DNA of 64,000 nt. Source: Scalesia atractyloides. Taxonomy: Eukaryota; Streptophyta; Magnoliopsida; Asterales; Asteraceae. Numbering within the stretch: the stretch's first letter is position 1; each line of letters starts with the position of its first letter. The notes beneath the pieces are model-generated. The model was given only the letters and a program-made list of their open reading frames with translations. It was not told the DNA's origin and made no database searches. This document shows positions 44,197-55,400 of the stretch, piece by piece. The stretch covers positions 25,312,249 to 25,376,248 of the forward strand of contig CAMTDV010000015.1 of the NCBI GenBank assembly GCA_947069175.1, in the 5' to 3' direction. Both the position numbers and the translations under genes were made by a program.

Positions 44197-47195
44197 GCTG
44201 AAGTTGTTTGCTTCGATAAAATGATTCGTATCCCTCTTTCTAATGGTGATCAACTCCATGTTTACGGTGAAACTCCCTCAAAGAAGTTGATGCTTCTGTC
44301 ATGTACCCAAGCGAACAAATGCATGCGCAATCAGTGCATCGCTTTTCTAGCCCACATCGTGAACCCGGAGAAAGAAAAGAAAACCTTTAAAGACGTCCCC
44401 GTTGTTTGTGAATTTCCTACAGTTTTTCCCGACAATTTACCCGGTTTACCCCTACTCGTGATGTTGTTTTAATTCCCGGTGCTAATCTCATTGCTAAAGC
44501 TCCTTATCATCTTGCACCATCCGAAATGCGTGAGCTATCTAGCCAACTTCAAGAGCTTCTTGATAAAGGCTTCATACGCTCGAGCACTTCACCTTGGGGC
44601 GCACCCGTTCTTTTTGTGAAAAAGAAACATGGGACGTTCCGAATGTGCATCGATTATCGTGAACTTAATACGCTTACGATAAAGAACCGCTACCCTCTTC
44701 CGACGACTTATTTGATCAGCTTCAAGGCGCTACTTGTTTTTCTAAGATCGATCTACGTTCCGGTTATCATCAGTTACGCGTATTGGAAGAAGATATTCCA
44801 AAAACCGCCTTTCGTACTCGTTATGGCCATTTCGAATTTGTGTTCATGCCTTTTGGTCTTACCAATGCACCCGCGGTCTTCATGGATTTGATGAACCGTG
44901 TGTGCAAAGCTTTCTTAGATCGTTTCATCATTGTGTTTATCGATGATATCCTTATCTACTCGAAGTCGAGAGACGACCACGCGCGCCATCTCCGTTTAGT
45001 CCTCAAACTTCTCCAAGGTAACCACCTTTATGCTAAGTTCTCTAAATGTGAATTCTGGCTCGAAGAAGTCCAATTTCTCGGCCACATCGTTAATAGTCAA
45101 GGAATTCACGTCGACCCTGCAAAGATTGAAGCTCTCAAGAGTTGGATTACACCGAAGAATGCGTCCGAAATCCGTTCCTTCCTTGGATTGGCGAGTTACC
45201 ATCATCGATTCATCGCCGACTTTTCGAAAATCACTGTTCCCCTTACTGCTTTTACTCATAAGGACAAGCCTTTCGTTTAGGATTCCAAACAAGAGGAAGC
45301 CTTTCAAACTCTCAAGCGTATGCTATGCAACGCTCCCGTACTCGCTCTACCCAGCGGAAATGACGATTTCGTTGTTTATTGCGATGCCTCTAATATTGGT
45401 CTTGTTTGTGTTTTATGCAATGGGACAAGGTTATCGTGTATGCGTCTCGACAACTCAAGATCCACGAGAAGAACTACACAACCCACGATCTCGAACTCGG
45501 TGCAGTTGTTTTTACATTGAAGATATGACGACACTACCTTTACGGTACTAAGTGTACGGTCTTCACCGACCATAAGAGCTTACAACATATCTTTAACTTA
45601 AAAGGAACTGAACATGCGCCAACGCAGATGGGTTGGACTTCTCAACGATTATGTTCGTGAGATACGCTACCATCCTGGCAAAGCAAACGTCGTAGCCGAT
45701 GCTCTCAGACAACAAAGCAATGTGTATAGTGTTCTTGACTCTCAAGCTTTGAATAACCTTGAAATTCTTATTCGCTCCGCCCAGTTTGCTTGTTTTAACG
45801 AGAATACCCTGCAAGAAGAAATGAAATGTGGTGCCGAAACTCAGCTCGTTGTTAAACCTAATGGTATTTATTACTATCTCGATCGTATTTGGATTCCTAG
45901 CCGTGATAATTTTCGAGAGTTGCTAATGACCAAAGCTCATAAATCTCGATCTCCATTCATCCAGGAGCCGACAAGATGTACCAGGACCTACGTCCTAAGT
46001 ACTGGTGGCCGGGCATGAAAAAGGATATCGTCGAATACGTCTCAAAATGCTTGACTTGTTCGAAAGTTAAAGCCGAACATCAAAGGCCCTCTGGTTTGCT
46101 CGAACAATCCGAAATCCCGATATGGAACTGGGAGAGTAGAGACATGGACTTCGTTACTAAACTCCCCCGTACTTCCTCTGGTCACGATAGCATTTGGGTT
46201 ATCATTGATCGTCTTACTAAATCTGTGCACTTTATTGCTATACGAGAAGACTTTAAGGTAGAACGATTAGCACTAATCTATACCGACGAAGTCATATGTC
46301 GACACGGGACGCCTCGTGACATCATCTCTGACTGTGATGGTCGCTTTACCTCACGTCTCTGGGAGACTTTTCAATCCGCTATCGGTACTACGCTTAATCT
46401 CAGTACCGCTTTTCACCCTCAAACCGACGGTCAGACTGAGCGCACGATCCACACCCTCGAAGACATGCTTCATGCGTGCATCCTAGATTTCAGTGGTAAT
46501 TGGGATACGCATTTACCTTTAGTTGAATTCTCATACAATAGTAGTTATCATACCAGCATTTAAATGGCTCCTTCTGAGGTGCTGTATGGAAGAAAATGTC
46601 GATCGCCTATTGCATGGCACGAGATCGGAGAAGCACAAATCACGGGTCCCGAGCTAATTCAAGAAATGACAGACAAAATACTCCAAATCAGAGACAATCT
46701 CTTGAAAGCTCGGAGTCGTCAAAAGAGTTTACGCCGATAAACACCGCAAGCCCCTACAGTTCGAAGTGGGAGATCACGTTCTCTTAAAGGTTGCACCTTG
46801 GAAATGAGTGATCCGCTTCGGGAAGAAAGAGAAACTAGCGCCATGATACGTGGGCCCCTTTAAGATTCTGGAAAGAATTGGCAAAGTGGCCTACCGACTC
46901 GAATTACCAGAGGAACTCAACAACGTTCATACGACTTTCCACGTCTCAAACCTCTAGAAATGCCTAGCCGAAGAGAATCTCTATGTTCCCCTCGAAGATC
47001 TGCAAATCAACGAGACTCTCCCTTTTGTGGAAAAGCCTGTCGAAATCATGCACCGAGAAACTAAGAAATTACAGCGCTCTCGCATCCCTATCGTGAAAAT
47101 CCGATGGGAAGGCAAACGTGGTGCCGAGTTCACTTGGGAATTGGAAAATGCCATGAAGGCTAAATATCCGCATCTCTTTGTTACGGCCACTACTT

Positions 47196-47231
47196 AAATT
47201 TCGGGACGAAATTTCCTAAAGTAGGGGAGAC
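47196..47231 (+). other. pre-tract hairpin and polypurine tract of the oldest chromovirus
   Basis: The stem AAATTTCG/CGAAATTT with loop GGA (47196-47214) sits directly after the pol end, followed by CCTAAAGTAGGGGAGAC and the LTR start at 47232. Confidence 0.85.
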
Positions 47232-47739
47232 TGTAACAACTCGAAAATTCGTTGTTATCTTTTCTTTTTATTTTCTGTTGTATCTCTCCTTATAATCCCG
47301 AGATTCGATTTATAAGAAAGTTATGTTAATTAATTATGTTTGTTTACAATGATTATCGCATCTAATCGCTTATTAAACGCATCGCTAATCCATCGCAATC
47401 ACAAGTGACTATGTTCCTTAAATATCCGAGTGTGTTGTGTACAATAACCACTTGTGCCATCGCATCGCTTATCTCATCGGATCGCAAATCGCAGTTAATT
47501 ATGTGGAATTGTGTTTTATGTGTGTTATATTTGTTATGTTATGGTTTATTATCTCTAAAACGCTCACACGCTCACGCAACGCGCTCTCTCTCAAATCAAT
47601 GGTTATATGATGCTTAACGCATCGCTAAAATGCTTAACGTACCTATCTAATACGAACCGAATCGCCAAACGAACTCTTAACGTGAAATTAACGAACCAAA
47701 CTTGGCCACTAGGTCAAGTTCTGCCGACCTTGTTCATCA

Positions 47740-48701
47740 CAAGTTCGCCCGAACTTGTTCCAGCCACCTAAATACTTTAACAAACAACAAGTCCGCCCGG
47801 ACTTGTCCTAGAACTCAAGAAAACTAACAAGTTCGCTCGAACTTGTAGCACGTTCGCCTGAACTTGATACAAGTTCGCCCAAACTTGATGTTTCAGCCCA
47901 TTTCTCCTCCTCACCTATAAATACCCAGCTCTTCTTCTCATTTGAACTTGCTGCAAGTTCGTCCGGAGCTCCCCAAAACCAAAAACCCTTTGTTTTCTAA
48001 GTAAGATTCAATCCGTTTTCAACTACAAAAACATTCTACAACGTTTTACAACGATTTTGCACAAGGATTTGCCTTCGTTTTCATCAAATCTCTTCTGTTT
48101 ACGAAAATCTTCATCTTTTTCCATAGAACTTCTGTTTTTCACCCAGATCTATGCCTAGATCTGAGTAAAACCTTTAAAACATCGATTTTGACACAATATT
48201 CAGACTAATGACGTATGTTTCATTCACTTTGAAGTGGAACGAGGCATTATCAGGCAAGATCTCATATCCGGAAGCACAAGGACGAAATCATCACTTTACA
48301 CAAGCTGGACTAACTCGTACAAACCTTCAAGTTCGCCCGGATTAGTCCGAGTTTCTGTAAAATGGCTAAAGTCGCTCCAAAAGACCTCTCCAGCCTAATT
48401 TTTACTCAGTGGCTTAAGGTTGGAGGGATGGACACTCGATTTCCTCAGCAAACGATGCGAAAACATACGATTTGGATGCCAATACAGTCAAGTTCGCTCG
48501 GATTACATCAAGTTCGCTCGGATTACATCAAGTTTGCTCGAAATTGTCACCCGAATGGAGGACCAAGTTCGCCCGAACTTGACCAAAACTTCAACACTGC
48601 ACACAAGTTCGCCCGAACTTGTATCGTCCCTCAACAACCAGGACAAGTTCGCCTGAACTTGTGTCACCAGTAAGCAAAACAGGTCAAGTTCGCCCGAACT
48701 T
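47740..48701 (+). repeat. array of at least 14 CAAGTTCGCCCGAACTTG-type palindromes
   Basis: Full palindromes occur at 47740-47757, 47788-47805 (as CAAGTCCGCCCGGACTTG), 47828-47845, 48564-48581, 48604-48621, 48644-48661 and 48684-48701. Partial copies occur near 47849, 47869, 47953, 48329, 48489, 48510 and 48530. They are found on both sides of the TATA box, and the last four have a 40-bp spacing. Confidence 0.85.
47916..47923 (+). promoter_or_regulatory. TATA box in the oldest chromovirus LTR
   Basis: TATAAATA in CTCACCTATAAATACCC, with a C/T-rich segment following. It is a plausible retrotransposon promoter. Confidence 0.6.
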
Positions 48702-51700
48702 GTCTACTGTTCCATCAACCGTTAACCATTTCAGCAAATCGAAAGACTGATGCAATTCTGTTCGCTTACAGGCTGATCCGGCGCTCTCCTCAACACCTCT
48801 CAGATCCCGTATCTTCTCCTAAAACGCACCGACTGTGAGTATACTTGAACCCCCTTTTACGCTTAAACGCACTTTTGGGTGTCACATATGTTTGTATCAA
48901 ATCACATCACACAACTCTCAAACGCTTATTCGCAACCCGCTGAATTACTTGACTATACGTGAAATCTGCTGAATTGTATGTATTGCTCGATTTCTTGTAC
49001 GCCACCCTTAACATGATAGTATACTAGAGGTTGACCCGCCACCCGGAGGCCCGGGGTTGTTAAGGCTCGCATTTTACGCTTCTCGTTTATTTTCTCTTTT
49101 AGGATTGGGACACTTGTTCGCATGCCTCGATCAATCGTGGTTTGTTGGTTTGCTTGAATCTAAGTAGTTACATAGTTCACATCTCTTACGTATGTCATGC
49201 GATGTATGCTAAACGCTTTATATCTATTATGTACACAAACATGTATGCTCACCTTTACTTAATTGTATTGACGTTTTATTTTAACATATGTGGCAGGTTG
49301 AGGATTGTCTACTTTGCAAACGGATTAGGATTTGGTATTCTAGAAACGCATTGTAATAGAAATCTAGGGGATATCGAACTTGATTTGTTTTATGAGATTG
49401 CTTGTATTTTGTAACTTGTTTAAGGATTATATGTTGAAAGTATGGGATTTTGACGTTTAAATATTGTCGCTTAAATAGTGTTATGGAATTTCTCATGAGA
49501 CAATCTGGTTCGCCAAGTGCCACTACCCTGATGTTTCCGCCATCGGTTGGGGTGTGACATCATGTATGTAAACCTAGCAGGTATTCTAACCGGGATTTGA
49601 GAGTAATTAGGGTTTTCTAAAACGTGTGGCTTCTTCTCTTTCCTTTAATCAGAAACCCTAAATCAATCGATATGGATTCGTTTAGATTTTGGAGTTTAAT
49701 CGATGTGGTTGATGTTCATGAAATTCTACAATCTTAATTTAAGGTATGTTGATTCTTTTGGTGTTTATTTACTTTAATATGTTAATTGAGGTTATTAATC
49801 TTGTGTTTTTTTTGTGAAATTCTGATAATTAAAACTCGATCTATATGATGCGTAGTTCTTTTCGCTCTGATTCTTTAATCTTAATAAAAGGTATGATTTT
49901 CTTTTATTAGTTTCATGTTTTATTGTTAACATTGTATTAGTTATGTGTTTTTTTTTCTGGTTAATATCACTTTTAGATATATGTTCATCCGCATCCTGTT
50001 CATCACAAAAAACTTCATCATCGATTCAGGTATCTTTTTATGTATTTTATATAAGTTATTTCTTTGATGTGTTATATTAACGTTCAAGATCGACTCAATG
50101 TTTTAAAATATTTGAAGTTTTTGGTATTGACTTTAAAAACAGATTTGAAGATGATAGTATTTGATAAAAAAAAATTATGTAGTCTATTTTTCATGATTTT
50201 AATTGATAGTATTTATTACTAAACAGATTTGTTATTTAGATTATATATAGTTTGTTATCTATATGTACATAATTATATTTTTTATGCTATATAATAATAA
50301 CAATAACAATAAGTTTTAGATTTTTCAAAAAAAATTATGTTTGTAAAAGATTATTGTATGTTATAATTAGATTATTGTATGTACATAATTATATTTTTTA
50401 TTCTATTTTGTAAAAAAGTATTGTATATTTATTGCATTGACTAAATAATTACCATATTAAGTTATCCATATTTTTTAAATTTTGAAATTTGAAATATGTT
50501 TATTTATGGACGATTTAATTTGTAATTATTATTCATTAACTTCCTAATTTAATAACCTTATAACCAAAACTTATTCTAAGATTATATCAAATGTTTTTTT
50601 TATAGTTTTGATGACCATTTTTTAAAACTGTGTTTATGTATTTGTTTGTAGGATGTTGTGTCTTATACCGGAGACAATTCAACGCCTATATATAATATTA
50701 TTCAAAATAACCATAAATCATTAGTTTCTCTGGTGAAGTTAAGCGTAACCTTTGTGAAGTCTATTTGGTAGACGGAGATACTGATGTTTGCTTTGATTTT
50801 GTTTTTGTTATTGCTTTGTAAATCCTATTTATCGATGCATGTGCGATGTGGTTGATATTCACAGAGATTCTACAATTTTAATTTATGGTATGTTGATTCT
50901 TTTGGTGTTTATTTACTTTATATGTTAATCGATGTTATTTATCTTTTGTTTTTTCGTTAAATTCTAATCATTAAAACTCGATCTATATGATACATGATTC
51001 TTTTCACTCAGATTCTTCAACCTTAATAAAAGATATGTTTTTCTTTCATTAATTTCATCTTTTGTTGTTAACATTGTATTAATTCCGTGTTTTTTTTTCC
51101 TGTTAGCATCACTTCTTTAGATATACATTCATCCCCATCCTGTTCATCACCAAAAAACTTCATCATCGATTCAGGTATCTTTTTATGTATTTTGTGTATG
51201 TTCATTCTTCAGGTATCTTTTTATGTATTTTGTATATGTTCTTTCTTTGATGTATTATATTAACGTCCAAGATCGACTCAATTTTTTGAAATATTTAAAG
51301 TTTTTCGTATTGACTTTAAAATCACATTTGAAGATGATGGTATTTGATAAAATTTTATGTAGTCTATTTTTTCATGATTTTAGTTGATAGTATTTAGACT
51401 AAACAGATTTGTTATTTGGATTATATATAGTTTTTTATCTATATGTAAATAATTATATTTTTTATGCTATATAATAATAACAATAACAATATTTATGTCT
51501 TAGTTGTTTCAAATTTTTATTTGTGTTTGTAAAAGATTATTGTATGTTATAATTAGATTTTCTATTTTGTAAAAGATTAATGTATATTTTATTGCATTAA
51601 CTAAATAATTACCATATTAGGTTATGTATATTTATTAACTTTTAAAATTTAAATTATGTTTATTTATTGTAAGACCCGTACCGATTATCAGATAATTATA

Positions 51701-51790
51701 TCGTTGAAAATACGCATTTTATATCATAATGCGACTTAACAAAACTTTCTGATCCAAGCGTTCCTACATGTTTTAAAACATTCAAAAACT

Positions 51791-52132
51791 AAGTCTTTTA
51801 CTTGAATGTTTTTGCATAAATATTATGTTTAAATGACTTTTCAAACCTTATAACTAATGTTATAGATGGTTTTTGAACATAGGTGAATGTTACGGAACTC
51901 CGGATGAAGATCAAGCGAAGAACACGAACCGAACATGTCTAAATGAAGCTTCCGCATTTGATCAAATGCGGAAGCTTCATTTAGACATGTTCGGTTCGTG
52001 TTCTTCGCTTGATCTTCATCCGGAGTTCCGTAACATTCACCTATGTTCAAAAACCATCTATAACATTAGTTATAAGGTTTGAAAAGTCATTTAAACATAA
52101 TATTTATGCAAAAACATTCAAGTAAAAGACTT
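51791..52132. repeat. 342-bp perfect palindrome in the solo LTR
   Basis: The arms of 171 bp meet at 51961/51962 (CATTTGATCAAATG) without spacer. Identical 69-aa frames on both strands confirm the symmetry. The repeated content corresponds to the late LTR segment that contains ACATAG|GTGAATG and CTTCCGC. Confidence 0.95.
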
Positions 52133-52312
52133 TGACCAGCCTTTTATGCCCTCGCGGGGCGCGGTAGGTGAGGGGCTTGCCTCTCACGGGCCGCGACACG
52201 TAGCGTATCACGATGATGATTTCCTATCTTTGTTGCATAGCACGAAAACCTATTCTCGACAGAAAGGTTGTTTTTGCTACAATAAAGGTTGTTTTACAGC
52301 AGCATTTCCGAA

Positions 52313-52480
52313 AGGTTGTTTCCGAAAGGTTGTTTCAGAAAGGTTGTTTCAAAAAGGTTGTTTATGAAAGGTTGATTCTGAAAGGTTGTTTCAGAAAGGT
52401 TGTTTCAGAAAGGTTGTTTCTAAAAGGTTGTTTCTAAAAGGTTGTTTATGAAAGGTTGTTTCAGAAAGGTTGTTTCTGCT
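52313..52480. repeat. 14-bp minisatellite (AGGTTGTTTCAGAA), about 12 units
   Basis: Twelve contiguous 14-bp units vary mainly in positions 9-14. Related GCAGCA-flanked copies continue on both sides (52263-52312 and 52481-52556). The ORFs there (KGCFRKVVSERLF type) are translation of the repeat. Confidence 0.93.
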
Positions 52481-55400
52481 GCAGCAAAGGTTGTTTTGCA
52501 GCAGCATTTTCTAAAGGGTTGTTTCTGCTGCAACAAAGGTTGTTTTGCAACAGCTTTTAACTTCAAGTTATCGTTACTTTTGATCTACTTATCCGTTTAC
52601 GTGTGTTTTTATGCGGTCGTAATTTGATTCTCCATCACATGGAGTTAAAATCCGACATCCGGATTAACAATTTTCTAGAATTTAAGCCCGCGGCATAAAT
52701 TAATTATTAAACTTCTTTTGACATAGCTTTTGACCCGTTCATACTTTTATCAAACCAACTTGTTTGTTACACTTATATTCTCATAGACATCATATTTTCA
52801 CATTAAAATATCTACTTGTATTCCACCACAACTACTATTGTGACGGATTTGATATAATATAACAATTATCACGAATATTACCCTTTGGTTAGTCATTTTA
52901 CGGAAAAATGCTCATTTTAGGCATTTGACCCGAGAAAGCTTATGCCTATAACTATTATGCTTATCTAAGGTATATATTACCATAATATATGTTTCTAAAC
53001 AACCCATAAGGGTCGTTTGCCCGATTTACCCATCAAGGGCGTTTTGGTCAATTTTAGTCCCTCATTTTACGACGAATGACTTTCACTAAATATTTGACCA
53101 AAATCGTTTGTTTAACTATAATCTTATTTATGCGTACCTGGCTCGGGCCAACATTTGACCCGTTTTAATACATTGCCTCAATAATTTGCTAATTCATAGC
53201 ATCACTAATCACAAGTCGTTTTATCCTGTGAGCATAAGACTCGACAAGCACTTATTAGTCGCTATATGTCAAATAGTATCAACATTACCATTTGACCCGT
53301 TTGGTCTAAATGACCATACATTTTGCACTTATATAAATGGTATTTATTTACCATTCCGTTAAGTAACTCATTTCGGGTTTCTCACCATTTAGTTATGTCT
53401 CTTAAATCCGTTTCTTATGCATTTAACTCAACAAGGCTTATGCCACTTGGTGTCGTTTTATACTTCGACTTTTATCCATTTATATGTGACTAAATCACCG
53501 TTTTCTCTTTTTATTCGTTTAGGCTTACTTATAAAGTAGCCATTTAAAAACTCATTTTATATATATATATGTATTTATATATATATATATATATATATAT
53601 GTCATCGCATGACCAAATTACCATTTCGACGCTTTTTACCATTAAACATGGTTTTTCATCCTTTGATATGTTCCGACCTGTATCATTTTGTGTCGGAACC
53701 GTATTTCTAATATAACCTTTTTTGTATTTATAACTAATAAATAAATACATATCCTACAAAAAGAGTGCAAGCTTTACTTACCTTGTACTTGATCCGTTTG
53801 ACCCGCTTCTTTCCCAAGCCTCCACCTAGCTTGTCAAGCGTCAAACTATCACCATAATTCATAAGACGGTTAGATTAGTCATCCTTACTTACGACTATTC
53901 CATCTTACGGATTTTATGTCGAAACTACTATTCGACTTCATCATTGGTTAGTTGGTCTTTCAAAAGTCAACTACCTTTGATTATATGATATCCCCAATTA
54001 GGTTTAAATCATCATCATGTTTAAAACTCGTACTATTTCATATCATACGTAATTAGTCAAATTAGCCAATTACGTGTTTCTTCCATAATTTCAACATATC
54101 AACATTCGTTTAGGCATTTTAACAAACACCTTACGGGCATGATTTTATACATCATTTATCTAGTTTATATTTAACTTTTAACCAAGTTTCAATCATCAAA
54201 CTTCAAGTCCTTATGGATAGCATTCATAAACAATATCAAGACTTGCATCATAACATCAATTCTACACTATTTCAACACTGAAATTCAGTGTTCATCACAT
54301 AGTTACAACACCCACTTAACACATGTATGGGTAATTATCAATTTCATAATTTTTCATCACCAAATTTTCGACTAGGGTTTGCTCCTAGACGTGGATTTAA
54401 CATAACATCACTCATGCATTCAACATTCAAGCATGAATTTCAATTATAAGTGCTTATCCAAATTTCAAGATATCACTAAATAATGGAATTAGACATACCT
54501 TGTGATCTCCTAGTCTTAGTGATCACGAATTTAGTAAAAGCCCTAATTTCCTAGCTCGTTTTCCTTTTGATTTTGTTGGATTACATGAAGTTTAGGGTTT
54601 ATAGAAGAGCTCCTCTTGGCTCTGTGGTTTCAATCGACCACAAACACACTTATGTGTGTATTTTTGTGTCTTAAGTTTTATTTTAAATAAATCAGTTTCA
54701 AGTTTGTCACTTTTAGTCCCTCTATTCTTAGTTAGTTCTTAAGTAGGCCACAACCTACTTAATTCCAACAATATCTCTTCTTGCTAACTAGGTTAAACAT
54801 TCCTAGTTAACTTAGTAGGTTCAGGGAGTTATTAACCCGTTTTATTTTAAGTCCCGTTAACTCGGGCCTCTTATAAACTTTGTCTTCTCAAAGCGTTTAT
54901 TCTTCTTCTTCTTTTTTTTATTAAAATTAGGATTATTTATTTAAATCCTAATATTTACCGGGTTAATTTTTACCACGAACGATATTTCACCCGTTCATTA
55001 TTATTAACGTGATTTGACTATCAAACCCGTTTTCGGGGTGTTACATTTATGGACGATTTAATTTGTAATTATTATTCATTAACTTCCTAATTTAATAACC
55101 TTATAACCGAAACTTATTTTATTTGTTTATTGTCGAATATAAAAGATTTAATTATGGAGGTATATAATTATGGATAAAATTAAAACCAATCAGGTTATCA
55201 TTTTACTAACTTATAATTTTATCCTTTTGAATAATTTGAATCTTAAATTTGTTAACCATTGTCTAAATTATTATCATATTCAGTTATGTATACTTTTTTC
55301 AAATTTGAAATTTTAAATACGTTTATTTATGGCGTATTTCTAAATCAATTTCATATATTCTTTAATTTGTAATTATTATTTGTTAACTTCTTAATTTAAG

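Larger units (their letters stand above)
43614..47195 (+). pseudogene. pol of the oldest chromovirus (protease to chromodomain), decayed
   Basis: Protease resumes right after the LARD TSD and continues to LGSFDIIVGMDFLREN (about 43820). After the Cassandra-like insert come AEVVCFDKMIRIPLSN (44197), RT (FRMCIDYREL at 44637, FIDDILIYS near 44937), RNase H (VVYCDAS near 45370, RQRRWVGLLNDY near 45620), integrase (YWWPGMKKDIVEYVSKCLTC near 46000, DFVTKLPR, FHPQTDGQTERT near 46410) and a chromodomain-type end (RIPIVKIRWEGKRGAEFTWE, KYPHLF). At least six frameshifts or stops interrupt it, for example near 43640, 44450, 44700, 45278, 45955 and 46561. It is related to, but clearly distinct from, element A. 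Confidence 0.9.
31640..49559 (+). mobile_element. oldest nested Ty3/Gypsy chromovirus, 5' truncated and twice interrupted
   Basis: Parts in order are: gag C-terminus (31676-32204), protease split by the LARD-like element (32205-43613), rest of protease, Cassandra-like insertion (43827-44196), RT-RH-INT-chromodomain (44197-47195), hairpin and purine tract (47196-47231), and 3' LTR (47232-49559). No 5' LTR or capsid region exists, so the left part was lost before or at about 31640. Many stops and frameshifts show age. Confidence 0.88.
47232..49559 (+). repeat. 3' LTR of the oldest chromovirus (2328 bp)
   Basis: The LTR starts TGTAACAACTCGAAAATTCG and ends GGGGTGTGACA. A TATA box lies at 47916-47923. 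A dense palindrome array (47740-48701) surrounds the promoter. An acceptor-like ATGTGGCAG|GTTGAGGA is at 49296. The last about 50 bp (TGATGTTTCCGCCATCGGTT) are shared with the LARD LTR, which suggests common ancestry of the two LTR ends. Confidence 0.9.
51668..55045 (-). mobile_element. solo LTR of a Ty3/Gypsy-type element, minus orientation (3378 bp)
   Basis: It is flanked by perfect 5-bp repeats TTTAT (51663-51667 and 55046-55050), and the uninterrupted target is visible in the first copy of the host duplication near 50504. Read on the minus strand it begins TGTAACACCCCGAAAACGGG and ends GGGTCTTACA. A minus-strand TATAAA lies at 54603-54598. It has no coding region. The short ORFs come from the palindrome and minisatellite. 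Confidence 0.85.

Noticed and set aside
47740..48701. CRISPR array interpretation of the palindrome cluster
   Set aside because: Spacing is irregular outside the last four copies, repeats are degenerate, and the context is an LTR in a eukaryotic genome.
51841..52082. Two identical 69-aa ORFs on opposite strands
   Set aside because: Direct consequence of the perfect palindrome, with no coding signal.
52146..52627. ORFs of repeated KGCFRKVVSERLF-type peptides
   Set aside because: Translation of the 14-bp minisatellite in several frames.
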